Below are positions 36,242 to 43,813 of a DNA stretch of 64,000 nt, piece after piece. Source of the stretch: Chloroflexota bacterium (GTDB lineage: Bacteria; Chloroflexota; Chloroflexia; Chloroheliales; Chloroheliaceae); assembly GCA_028287745.1 (NCBI GenBank), contig JAQBPB010000083.1, positions 1 through 64,000 of the forward strand. The letters are read 5' to 3'. A program made the position numbers and the translations under genes. The notes below the pieces were generated by a model. It was not told where the DNA came from and searched no databases. It saw nothing but the letters and a program-made list of their open reading frames with translations. How positions within the stretch are numbered: position 1 is the stretch's first letter; each line of letters begins with the position of its first letter.

Positions 36242-37771
36242 TTACTTTGATGGCACATACCGGGCAAAACGTACCGTAATATCGTAAAGCCACGTCCTAA
36301 GCTCTTCTGAAAGAGCGCCTGGTTGGTAGCGCCAGCCCCAGTTCCCACCGGCCTGGCCGGGTAAGTTCATCCGCCCTTCGGTGCCTAACCCTAACAAATC
36401 CTGGAGGGGTACAATAGCCATTCCGGCAACCGAAGCCCAGGCTAGCCGGACCATTTTCCAGGCTACCTGAGGTGGTGTAATATTCTGAAGCAAATCCGAG
36501 TCCAGGTACGCCAACACGCTTGCTTTTTCGCGGTCCGAGGCGGTCTCAAACCAGCTGGCCGTGGTATCGTTGTCGTGAGTGCCGGTATATACGACAGTTT
36601 CCGGGACAAAATTGTGCGGCAAGTAAGGATCGGTCGCGTCCGTTTCAAAGGCGCCGAAAGCAAATTGCAGAACTCGCATTCCCCACAGTCCAGCGCCAAG
36701 CCGCATTCCCACCACCTCCGGGGTAATTACACCCAGGTCTTCCGCGATGATCGGTTTTTCACCTAAAGTCTGATAGATCGATTGGAAGAAATTCAGACCC
36801 GGCCCTTTTACCCACTTGCCATTGATGGCGGTTTCTTCGTGGGCCGGGACTTCCCAGTAAGCTTCAAAACCCCGGAAGTGGTCCAACCGGACTATATCAA
36901 CCAGCCTGTAGATAGCTTTAAAGCGTTCGACCCACCATGCATAATTATCACGGCCCATTACCTCCCAACGATATAGCGGGTTGCCCCAGCGCTGGCCGGT
37001 CGGGCTGAAATAATCCGGTGGAACCCCGGCTATAACCGTCGGATTACCATGTTCATCCAGGTAAAACAGGTCAGGGTGCTGCCAGACATCGGCACTGTCA
37101 TATGCGACAAAGATTGGAATATCCCCGACTATCTGGATACCCCGCTCATTGGCATATTGCTTGAGGTTCAGCCATTGCTGGAAGAATAAAAATTGAATGT
37201 ATTTCTGAAAGGCGATTGGTTCGCTTAATTTCTCACGCCAGCCGGCGAGGGCTTCCGGTCTCCGCAGGGCCAGCCCTTCATCCCAATGGTTCCAGGACAC
37301 CCCGCCGTGAGCGGATTTGGCAGCCATAAACAGGGCGTAATCCTCCAACCAGGCCGCATTTTCCTTTTCAAAATCAGCCAGGCGGGCTTTTCCATGGTTG
37401 CCCGCCCGCTCCTTGAACCGCGCGTAAGACCGCTGTAAGAGGGCCATTTTCCAATCGATTACCCGGCCAAAATCAACCCGGTCATTTGGAAAGTCCGGCT
37501 TATCGGCCAGGTCGGTTTCGGAGAGTAAAGCCTGGCTGTGTAGAATATCTGGACTGATTAAGAGTGCGTTACCGGCAAAAGCGGAAAAAGCCGCGTATGG
37601 TGAGTCACCGTAGCCCGTTGGGGCCAGCGGCAAGATTTGCCAGAGGCGCTGGCCGGTTTGCTGGAGAAAATCTACAAAGCGGTAAGCCTCGGCACCAAGG
37701 TCACCAATTCCATAGGGGCCTGGAAAACTGGTTGGGTGGAGCAGGATACCACCAGAACGTTCGAATTTCAT
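36242..37771 (-). CDS. malQ: 4-alpha-glucanotransferase (amylomaltase)
   Basis: A 509-aa GH77 enzyme that moves alpha-1,4-glucan segments between maltodextrins. SGGILLHPTSFPGPYGIGDLG opens the barrel as in all family members. Conserved blocks include GDIPIFVAYDSADVW, GVPPDYFSPTGQRWGNPLY, VRLDHFRGFEAYW with the nucleophile Asp, and IIAEDLGVI with the acid Glu. YTGTHDNDTT is the third conserved block. GGAGAGG lies before the ATG at 37771; an upstream ATG at 37792 is possible. The gene leads the glgC-glgA operon, tying maltodextrin handling to glycogen synthesis. Confidence 0.95.
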   Translation of the reverse strand: MKFERSGGILLHPTSFPGPYGIGDLGAEAYRFVDFLQQTGQRLWQILPLAPTGYGDSPYAAFSAFAGNALLISPDILHSQALLSETDLADKPDFPNDRVDFGRVIDWKMALLQRSYARFKERAGNHGKARLADFEKENAAWLEDYALFMAAKSAHGGVSWNHWDEGLALRRPEALAGWREKLSEPIAFQKYIQFLFFQQWLNLKQYANERGIQIVGDIPIFVAYDSADVWQHPDLFYLDEHGNPTVIAGVPPDYFSPTGQRWGNPLYRWEVMGRDNYAWWVERFKAIYRLVDIVRLDHFRGFEAYWEVPAHEETAINGKWVKGPGLNFFQSIYQTLGEKPIIAEDLGVITPEVVGMRLGAGLWGMRVLQFAFGAFETDATDPYLPHNFVPETVVYTGTHDNDTTASWFETASDREKASVLAYLDSDLLQNITPPQVAWKMVRLAWASVAGMAIVPLQDLLGLGTEGRMNLPGQAGGNWGWRYQPGALSEELRTWLYDITVRFARYVPSK

Positions 37772-37906
37772 GCGTGAGAACCTCTCCATCACTAATTTAG
37801 ATTTTTGCCCATTTACGCTTGCTTAAAAAATCGATCCGGTAGATATCGACCTGAACGAATGGCGTAAAGATAAGCTAAAACGATTTTCCTGCTGCTGTTA
37901 TTAGTT

Positions 37907-37931
37907 TATCAAAAAGAAAGGCTTTTTGATA
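37907..37931 (-). terminator. AT-rich hairpin after the MutS-like gene
   Basis: TATCAAAAAG (37907-37916) pairs with CTTTTTGATA (37922-37931) around a 5-nt loop, about 40 nt beyond the MutS-like stop codon. The stem is weak and no clear U-run follows on the minus strand. Confidence 0.4.
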
Positions 37932-37970
37932 GCCACAAAACCTGGAAATTCAAGCAGTTTCAATTCAAAA

Positions 37971-39707
37971 TTATTCTTCGGGAGTAATAAGGCCGCGTTC
38001 GCGCAGGGTCCGGGTAATCTGAGGCAGGCTTAGCCCATGCTGCCGGGCCAGTTCGGCGGCGTTCGCCAGCGCCCGGGGTAAACCCGGAATAATTTTATAG
38101 GTTGGATTAAAGGCCGAGCCATTCTCAACCGGGGCGGAAGCTACCGCTACCAGGCTGACAATACCACCGCCCGAGGCTATGTCCAGGGCGGTATCTTCTA
38201 GCAATTCGTGAAGGTGAGTCACAAATATGGCCCGGGCCCCTAATAATTTTAGCCCGGCCAGCAGGTCTTTCCCCAGCGAGCGGGCCGAGATGTGGTCCGT
38301 GCCGGTAAGCGGTTCGTTTAGCAGGATAAGGCTGTTACAACTGGCTTGCCGGAATAAATTGGACAGGCTTTTCAACTCCTGGGCCAGGCGGCCGCCGCTG
38401 GCTTCTGCTCGTTCTTCCCTGGCAAAATGGGTGAATATAGCGTCTACCGGGCTGAACCGGGCCGCCGTAGCCGGTACGGGCAGTCCGGCCTGGAAAAGCA
38501 CCTGGGCCTGGCCGACGGCCCTGGTATAGGTGGTTTTGCCACCGCTGTTGGGGCCGGTAACTATAAAGATATGGCTGCTGGCCGAAAATTCAACCTCGTT
38601 GGGCACAACTTCGGCCTGGCGTTTAAGCCCCTTCAAGCGCAAAGCCAGGTCCAGGCTATAGAGCCCGCTGGCTTTACCGGCATTTTCGGCGGCGGGCTCT
38701 ATAGCCGGGCGGCAAAGGGCTAAACCGGCCTGGTCCATCTCCTTTACCAGCCGGACCGCTCCCAGGTAAAAGGCTATTTCCGGCCCAAGCGCGGCCAACC
38801 AGGCGCTGCTTACTTTGGTGTAACGGGCCAGCGTTTCCGCCACCGGGCGGGCCACTTTTTCCAGAATCCGGTCAAGTTCGCGGAATAGTTCGTGTTCGGG
38901 AGTATTTGGCCGGTTATCGTTGGCCGGGTAGAGGTTTCGGCTGCTGCGTTGCGCTTCGGCGGCAGCCCGGTCCCCCAGCAAGCGTTGTAACAAAGTACCT
39001 TTGCCGCTGAACCGTTCCTGGTTTACCGAGACAATGGTTGCCGACTCAGGCCGGAGTTGCGCATCCAGGTTTATACCGAGCGTAATGCTGCTGGCTTCGC
39101 GCAGGCTGGCCCGCAACCGGGGCAATTCGGCCGCCAGGCCCTGGTAAACGGACTCATTACGCACCCGCTGCAAACCCGACCTTAGACCCAGCAACCCGGT
39201 CGAACTGTTAGAAGCAGTTCCCTGGTAACTTCCCAGGGCTGACCAGAGTCCTTCCACGCAATTAACATAGATTTCCAGTTCAGCCAGCCGCCCGACCACC
39301 TGTGGCAGCGGTTGGGTTTCGCCCCACTGTTTGGTACGGCCTACCATAGCCAGCTCGGTTAAATTGGGCAGGGCCAGGCTGAATTGCTGAACTATCCCCG
39401 GCAGCCTTAGCAGCTCGTACAACACATCCTGACGGTAGCTTATTACCACCGGGTCGGAGTTAAGTTCTCCCAGCACCGCACTGACCGTCCGGGAATGCCG
39501 CCCGTCAATATCCAGGGCCCGGATAATTGAAGTTAGGCCCAGGTCGGCTTCATCCGGCAGCACTCTTGTGTTACCGGCCTCCGGCGCGTACCCCGCCGGT
39601 CTTAGCAAACTGAGCTTAATTTCTTCGATTGTGGCGCCGGTTGGCTGGTCTGCCCCCCCTTTATGGTGGGAGTCTTGCTTTAAATTTGAATCCGTAACTC
39701 GCGCCAT
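37971..39707 (-). CDS. MutS-family ATPase without mismatch-recognition domain
   Basis: A 578-aa protein sharing only the lever/clamp helices and the ATPase of MutS. The C-terminal ATPase has Walker A TGPNSGGKTTYTR and a Walker B with Asn for Asp (LILLNEPLTGTD), a form found in stand-alone MutS-like proteins. A switch His (VTHLHEL) is present. The mismatch-binding N-terminal domain and the Smr nuclease of MutS2 are both absent. It is thus unlikely to be a mismatch repair enzyme proper; a DNA or RNA structure-related role is possible. The first 35 residues are low-complexity. The start of the divergent small gene lies 170 nt away. Confidence 0.8.
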   Translation of the reverse strand: MARVTDSNLKQDSHHKGGADQPTGATIEEIKLSLLRPAGYAPEAGNTRVLPDEADLGLTSIIRALDIDGRHSRTVSAVLGELNSDPVVISYRQDVLYELLRLPGIVQQFSLALPNLTELAMVGRTKQWGETQPLPQVVGRLAELEIYVNCVEGLWSALGSYQGTASNSSTGLLGLRSGLQRVRNESVYQGLAAELPRLRASLREASSITLGINLDAQLRPESATIVSVNQERFSGKGTLLQRLLGDRAAAEAQRSSRNLYPANDNRPNTPEHELFRELDRILEKVARPVAETLARYTKVSSAWLAALGPEIAFYLGAVRLVKEMDQAGLALCRPAIEPAAENAGKASGLYSLDLALRLKGLKRQAEVVPNEVEFSASSHIFIVTGPNSGGKTTYTRAVGQAQVLFQAGLPVPATAARFSPVDAIFTHFAREERAEASGGRLAQELKSLSNLFRQASCNSLILLNEPLTGTDHISARSLGKDLLAGLKLLGARAIFVTHLHELLEDTALDIASGGGIVSLVAVASAPVENGSAFNPTYKIIPGLPRALANAAELARQHGLSLPQITRTLRERGLITPEE

Positions 39708-39877
39708 TGCTGCTCCCTTTAAAATACTACAGGGTGTGATTATGGGTTGCGGGTCTATGGCTTGTCAATTAAAAAGGCAACTCTGGTATAGCTTATGCAA
39801 TTGGGCATAATGGGCCTAATTTCAAAGCCCGGTACTACATTTATGTTTTATTGTCATTTGCAAAGGGAGGGACAAAG

Positions 39878-40192
39878 ATGCCCAAGAATCAAGGGAACGC
39901 GCACGGAGAACATTTTTCTGAAGCTGATCAGGAAATTGACGAGCAGCGAAACCATAATCGTTCGAAAGGCCGCCAGCACTTCCCGGCGGATACCACTCAA
40001 AAAGCCGGTGGGCACAGTGACCGCACGGCCAGCGCCCGCAACGATACGCCGGGCAAGATGCATGAGTTCCGCGACGACTCCAATGATGACGACCAAAACC
40101 GCCACAATAAATCCCAGGACGAGGGCGGCATGCAGGGTGACAGCCGCAACTCCGGGGGCCACCAGGGCGGGCGCAACCAGCCGAATAGTTAA
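39878..40192 (+). CDS. Small hydrophilic, probably disordered protein
   Basis: A 104-aa protein made almost wholly of Asn, Asp, Gln, His, Gly, Ser, Arg and Lys with hardly any hydrophobic residue. It resembles small stress or desiccation proteins (hydrophilins) in composition, but no family signature is certain. AAAGGGAGG ends 7 nt before ATG 39878, an excellent ribosome site that favours this frame over the overlapping longer frame 39795-40250 and the antisense frame. A large hairpin follows 58 nt after the stop. Confidence 0.65.
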   Translation: MPKNQGNAHGEHFSEADQEIDEQRNHNRSKGRQHFPADTTQKAGGHSDRTASARNDTPGKMHEFRDDSNDDDQNRHNKSQDEGGMQGDSRNSGGHQGGRNQPNS

Positions 40193-40249
40193 AAGCCCTG
40201 GTTTAACCCGCATACCGGGTGACCAGGGGTTAATAGACCTGCAAAATTA

Positions 40250-40347
40250 GTTAAGAAAAAACGACTTCCACCTCCTTGCCGCGAAACTTCGGGTTAGCCC
40301 GGATTGGTCAGCGACAACATAATGAGGCGAAAGTCGTTTTAACTTAA
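40250..40347. ncRNA. 98-nt long imperfect hairpin (RNA, terminator or MITE-like)
   Basis: The outer 17 nt (40250-40266, TTAAGAAAAAACGACTT) pair with 40331-40347 at 15 of 17 positions. Pairing continues inward through CCACCTC / GAGGCGA and TTGCCGC / GCGACAA, leaving an apical part with CGGG...CCCG. It sits between the hydrophilic-protein gene and the stop of the XRE-TPR gene, ending 12 nt from the latter. It could end both transcripts, be a stable small RNA, or be a short inverted-repeat element. Confidence 0.5.
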
Positions 40348-40359
40348 TGGGAAAGTATT

Positions 40360-41817
40360 TTAGGAACCGCTTCGTCCTTTGCCGGTGGAAAGGCGGTAGG
40401 CCCGTTCCATCAGGTCAAGCGATTTTTGAGTATCGTTCCAATCCTTCAGACGACGCCCGTAGCTATAGTAAACTTCGGCCAGCAGCCGGACCGGGGTCAA
40501 GTCCTCGCCATTTTCGATTTGAGTTAAAGTTTCAATCGCTTTCTGGTAAAAATCTTCCGAAGCTTGCTGCTGTCCCTGGTCCGCCTTCAGTTCGGCCGCC
40601 ACCTGGTAATACTGCCCGAGCAGGGCTGTATCCTGGCAGCTGGCTTCTTCCTGCAACCTTGAGGCCCGGTCCAGGAATTCGGAAGCAACCTGAAGATCGT
40701 TCTTACGGTGATGAATCGTAGCCAGCAGTACCAGGGCATTTAATTCCTGGCAGCGATCCTCCCCTTTAATTTCCCCTGTCAAACTTAAAGCAAGGTGGGC
40801 CACCTCTCCGGCCTGGTCGTAATCTTTTGCCTGAACCTGCAACTGGGCTAAACTTAAACAGGTCTTTTGTAATATAACTTGCTCTTCTTTAAGCTCATAA
40901 ATCTGAATACTTCGCCCAAAATAAAGGCTGGCACGTTGGAAATCACCCTGCTCGCTGAGGGTGGTGGCGCGCTTGTAGAAGTAATCGGCTTGCTGGGCGT
41001 GATTATTTTTTTCAGCTAAATCCAGGGCCTTCTGGAAATAGTCCTGGGCCTGTTCAAGGTCGTTGAGCAAGCGATAGCAATTGGCCGCCCCGGCTAGTAA
41101 TTTCCAGCGCAGGTTGGGGCTGCTACTATTAGAAAGTGCTTCCAGCCCCTGGGTGTAATGGTTTAAGGCGCTCATTACCTGGCGGCTGCGGGTCGTAGCT
41201 TCACCCAATTCATATTCGATCAGGGCGGCTAACTCCGGCTCCGGGTTATTGTAATCACTTTCACCCTGGTATTGCTGGGCTTCCTGAAGAGCCTGTAAGG
41301 CTTCCTGAGTGTTTCCATTTTGGTTATGGTACTTGCCCAGCAGATAATGGTAGCGAGCGCGGTCAGGCTGGCTCAGGCGGGAAAGTCCCAATCCTACCTG
41401 TTCCAGAATCTGGAAAGCCTGCTCATTGGGAGCATGTTCCAGGTAAACCTGGGCCGCTAACAAACTCTGGCGCAGTTCAAGAGCCCGGGCCTGCTCTTCA
41501 TCCAGAGCATCGTCCAGGTTTTGGCCACTCGGAGGCCGCAAGAAATAATCCGTGGATTTTCCAAGCAAGTTTGCTAACTGGTCCAGAGTATTCAAGGTTG
41601 GTCTGGTTTTACCGAGTTCAAGGGAAGATAAATAAGCTGAAGTAAAAAGACCTGAGCTAAGATCTCGTTGAGAAATTTTCTTCTCCACTCTCGCCCGACG
41701 AATCCGTTCACCGAGTACTTCCAGGTTTATGCTCTTAAGCTGTTGATGACGTGAGGCGCTATCCTTTTGAGCAGGTTGAGGATTAGCATTCTCAGGGTTA
41801 TTAGATTTAACAGGCAT
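40360..41817 (-). CDS. XRE-type HTH regulator with TPR domain (RRNPP-like)
   Basis: A 485-aa regulator. Residues 33-90 are a Cro/CI-type helix-turn-helix (LGERIRRARVEKKISQRDLS, then YLSSLELGKTRPTLNTLDQLA). From about 105 to 470 it consists of TPR units (for example FYQKAIETLTQIENGE; YFQKALDLAEKNNHAQQADYFYKRA). HTH plus TPR is the plan of the RRNPP peptide-responsive regulators (Rap/NprR/PlcR), but similar proteins act without a peptide. The 639-nt AT-rich gap upstream holds no clear signal-peptide gene. Residues 1-25 are polar and low-complexity. Confidence 0.85.
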   Translation of the reverse strand: MPVKSNNPENANPQPAQKDSASRHQQLKSINLEVLGERIRRARVEKKISQRDLSSGLFTSAYLSSLELGKTRPTLNTLDQLANLLGKSTDYFLRPPSGQNLDDALDEEQARALELRQSLLAAQVYLEHAPNEQAFQILEQVGLGLSRLSQPDRARYHYLLGKYHNQNGNTQEALQALQEAQQYQGESDYNNPEPELAALIEYELGEATTRSRQVMSALNHYTQGLEALSNSSSPNLRWKLLAGAANCYRLLNDLEQAQDYFQKALDLAEKNNHAQQADYFYKRATTLSEQGDFQRASLYFGRSIQIYELKEEQVILQKTCLSLAQLQVQAKDYDQAGEVAHLALSLTGEIKGEDRCQELNALVLLATIHHRKNDLQVASEFLDRASRLQEEASCQDTALLGQYYQVAAELKADQGQQQASEDFYQKAIETLTQIENGEDLTPVRLLAEVYYSYGRRLKDWNDTQKSLDLMERAYRLSTGKGRSGS

Positions 41818-42456
41818 ATTATTAAGTCATTCCACGTTTAAGCAGTAACGTCGGATTGACCACATCGTCCTTTCCTCAAGTACAATATTATTAACTTCAC
41901 AACGAACTGCAATACTACTGGATGTTATATCTTTTTAAAATATAACAAGCTAATTATTCTCGAAATAGCCGAACCCAAAGTAAACCAATTACTTTATTGT
42001 ACTAATTTATCACAAGTTGACTTATTATTCAATAACGAATTTATTAATGCCACTTTTAATATCTCGTGTTCATTATATATCGGTTTTTAGGTGAAAATAA
42101 GTAGTTTTATGACTATTTATCAATATTCTGCTTTATCAACTATTAAAATCCTGGTTTCTATTAAAAATAGTAGAGGTTATTTCTATTAATCAGTGGTCTA
42201 TTTATATAAATAATGTGGCTATTAAGGGATTTTAAGTTACTTCCCTTCATCAATATGGTATAGGATTTGTCAATGTTTGCCATTATAAATCTTAATCAGC
42301 TCAAAATTAGATAATGCAAGAACTGGTTGCTATATTTCGGCTCTTGCATTATTATCATTTTTAACTATATTAAATAATAATGTTTAGTATTTTATCCAAG
42401 AGTTAAGGTTGTTGAAATTTGACCATTTTAAATTATTTATATTAAATGTTGTTAAT
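41818..42456. other. Long, very AT-rich intergenic region
   Basis: The longest AT-rich gap in the window. It must hold the promoter of the XRE-TPR gene and the terminator of the MFS gene (hairpin 42311-42352). I see no convincing ORF. The composition differs sharply from the flanking genes and would suit a DNA-bending or silencing protein. Confidence 0.5.
42311..42352 (-). terminator. Hairpin downstream of the MFS transporter gene
   Basis: ATAATGCAAG (42311-42320) pairs perfectly with CTTGCATTAT (42343-42352) around 22 nt, with T-rich sequence (CTAATTTTGA) after it on the minus strand. It is about 105 nt after the MFS stop at 42457. Confidence 0.5.
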
Positions 42457-43668
42457 TTAAGTTTGTTTATTTGCCACTACAAACCAAAACCCAAGCAAAG
42501 CCAGGGCGACCCCCGCAATTACAAAAGCCAGCTCATATCCGGGTCCATTTATCACAAGGCCAATAAAGGCCGTCCCGATACCCTGCCCGAAAAAGAGACT
42601 AAACGCAAACAGCGAAACCGCCGTACCCCGGCTACCAGGGGCCATTTCGGTGGCTTTGGTCTGAAAGGTACTGTGAATCATGTAGTAGCCCAGGCCCAGG
42701 AAAATGTTTACCGGGATAAAGAGCGGCCACATTTGAAGCAGGCCGATAATCATATAGCTGACAAAAGTCAGACTGCCGCCGATTAGTATTAGACCGCTTT
42801 CGCCAAACCGCCTGACCAACCAGCCCACCGAACGGCTGTAAATTAAGCTCCCTAACCCAAATCCACTAAGCATTAAGCCGATAAGAATATAGGCCAGGTT
42901 GTATTCCTCACGCAAAAAGGCACCCAGGTACGAAAAAGCCCCGAAGAAAAAGAAACCCTCGATAAAGACGGCAATTATTACCAGCCGGGGACCGCGATCC
43001 ACCAGCAAACCCCAGTACGGCCGGAACGAAATCCGGGCATCGGCATTGGTAGCTGACGCGATGTTGCCGCGCCGGGCAGCTTTCCAGAAAACAAAACCTA
43101 TTACCAGGGAAATTAAGCCGTAGAAAAAGAAAAGAAACCGCCAGCTAAGAAAATCGCCCGCAATACCACCCAGGCTGGTACTCAGTATCTGGGCCATTGC
43201 CAGGGCTCCCAGGAACTTGCCGATGGCTACCTGCCGTTCCTTGTATGAATAACTGTCCCCGATATATGCCAGGGACATTGGAATTATCGCGGCGGCGGCC
43301 ACCCCGGTTGAAAAGCGCAGTAAACCAAGAAACATCAAAGACGGCGCGAAAGCACATAGCGCCGTGCCAAAGGAAAATAGCAGCAGCGCTATCGACATAA
43401 TTTTAAGCTTGCCGTAGCGGTCGCCAATAGGGCCATAAACCAATTGGAATAAACCATAAGGAATGGCATAGGCAGTTACAATTATGCCGGCGCTGCCCAC
43501 ATCGGTCTTAAATTCGGTTGCAATTATATGTAATAAAGGGTTTATAACCCGTACATCGGCGGTTACGACAAATGCCGCCGCGCCTAATAATCCGATGGAA
43601 ATAGGGGTCGCCAGTGGTGGATTTACCGCAGGTGCCTCATTCACATTCAGCCTGATTTCTTGTTTCAT
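42457..43668 (-). CDS. Major facilitator superfamily transporter (drug/efflux type)
   Basis: A 403-aa membrane protein with about twelve hydrophobic helices. The loop between helices 2 and 3 has GPIGDRYGKLKIM, the MFS motif A, and RFSTGVAAAAIIPMSLAYIGD in helices 4-5 is typical of the efflux-type DHA1/sugar-efflux group. Residues 1-20 are a cytoplasmic tail. The substrate is not readable, and no regulator is coupled. The S9 peptidase gene is divergent, 146 nt away. Confidence 0.85.
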   Translation of the reverse strand: MKQEIRLNVNEAPAVNPPLATPISIGLLGAAAFVVTADVRVINPLLHIIATEFKTDVGSAGIIVTAYAIPYGLFQLVYGPIGDRYGKLKIMSIALLLFSFGTALCAFAPSLMFLGLLRFSTGVAAAAIIPMSLAYIGDSYSYKERQVAIGKFLGALAMAQILSTSLGGIAGDFLSWRFLFFFYGLISLVIGFVFWKAARRGNIASATNADARISFRPYWGLLVDRGPRLVIIAVFIEGFFFFGAFSYLGAFLREEYNLAYILIGLMLSGFGLGSLIYSRSVGWLVRRFGESGLILIGGSLTFVSYMIIGLLQMWPLFIPVNIFLGLGYYMIHSTFQTKATEMAPGSRGTAVSLFAFSLFFGQGIGTAFIGLVINGPGYELAFVIAGVALALLGFWFVVANKQT

Positions 43669-43813
43669 TGTCCCTTTTATAGAATTTGTTAAAGTCAGTT
43701 TTACCGTTTTAGATTATACAATTGTTTGGCCCTTCCTAATTGACACAACGCGGCCAACTTTAGTAGATTAGCACAATGTCATTGCCTTAAATACAAAAGG
43801 AGTTAATGGAATA

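Noticed and set aside
39795-40250. Longer plus-strand ORF overlapping the hydrophilic protein
   Set aside because: No ribosome site at its start; the frame starting at ATG 39878 has a strong Shine-Dalgarno.
42409-42786. 125-codon plus-strand ORF starting in the AT-rich gap
   Set aside because: All but the first 16 codons lie antisense to the MFS gene, and the protein has no recognisable features.
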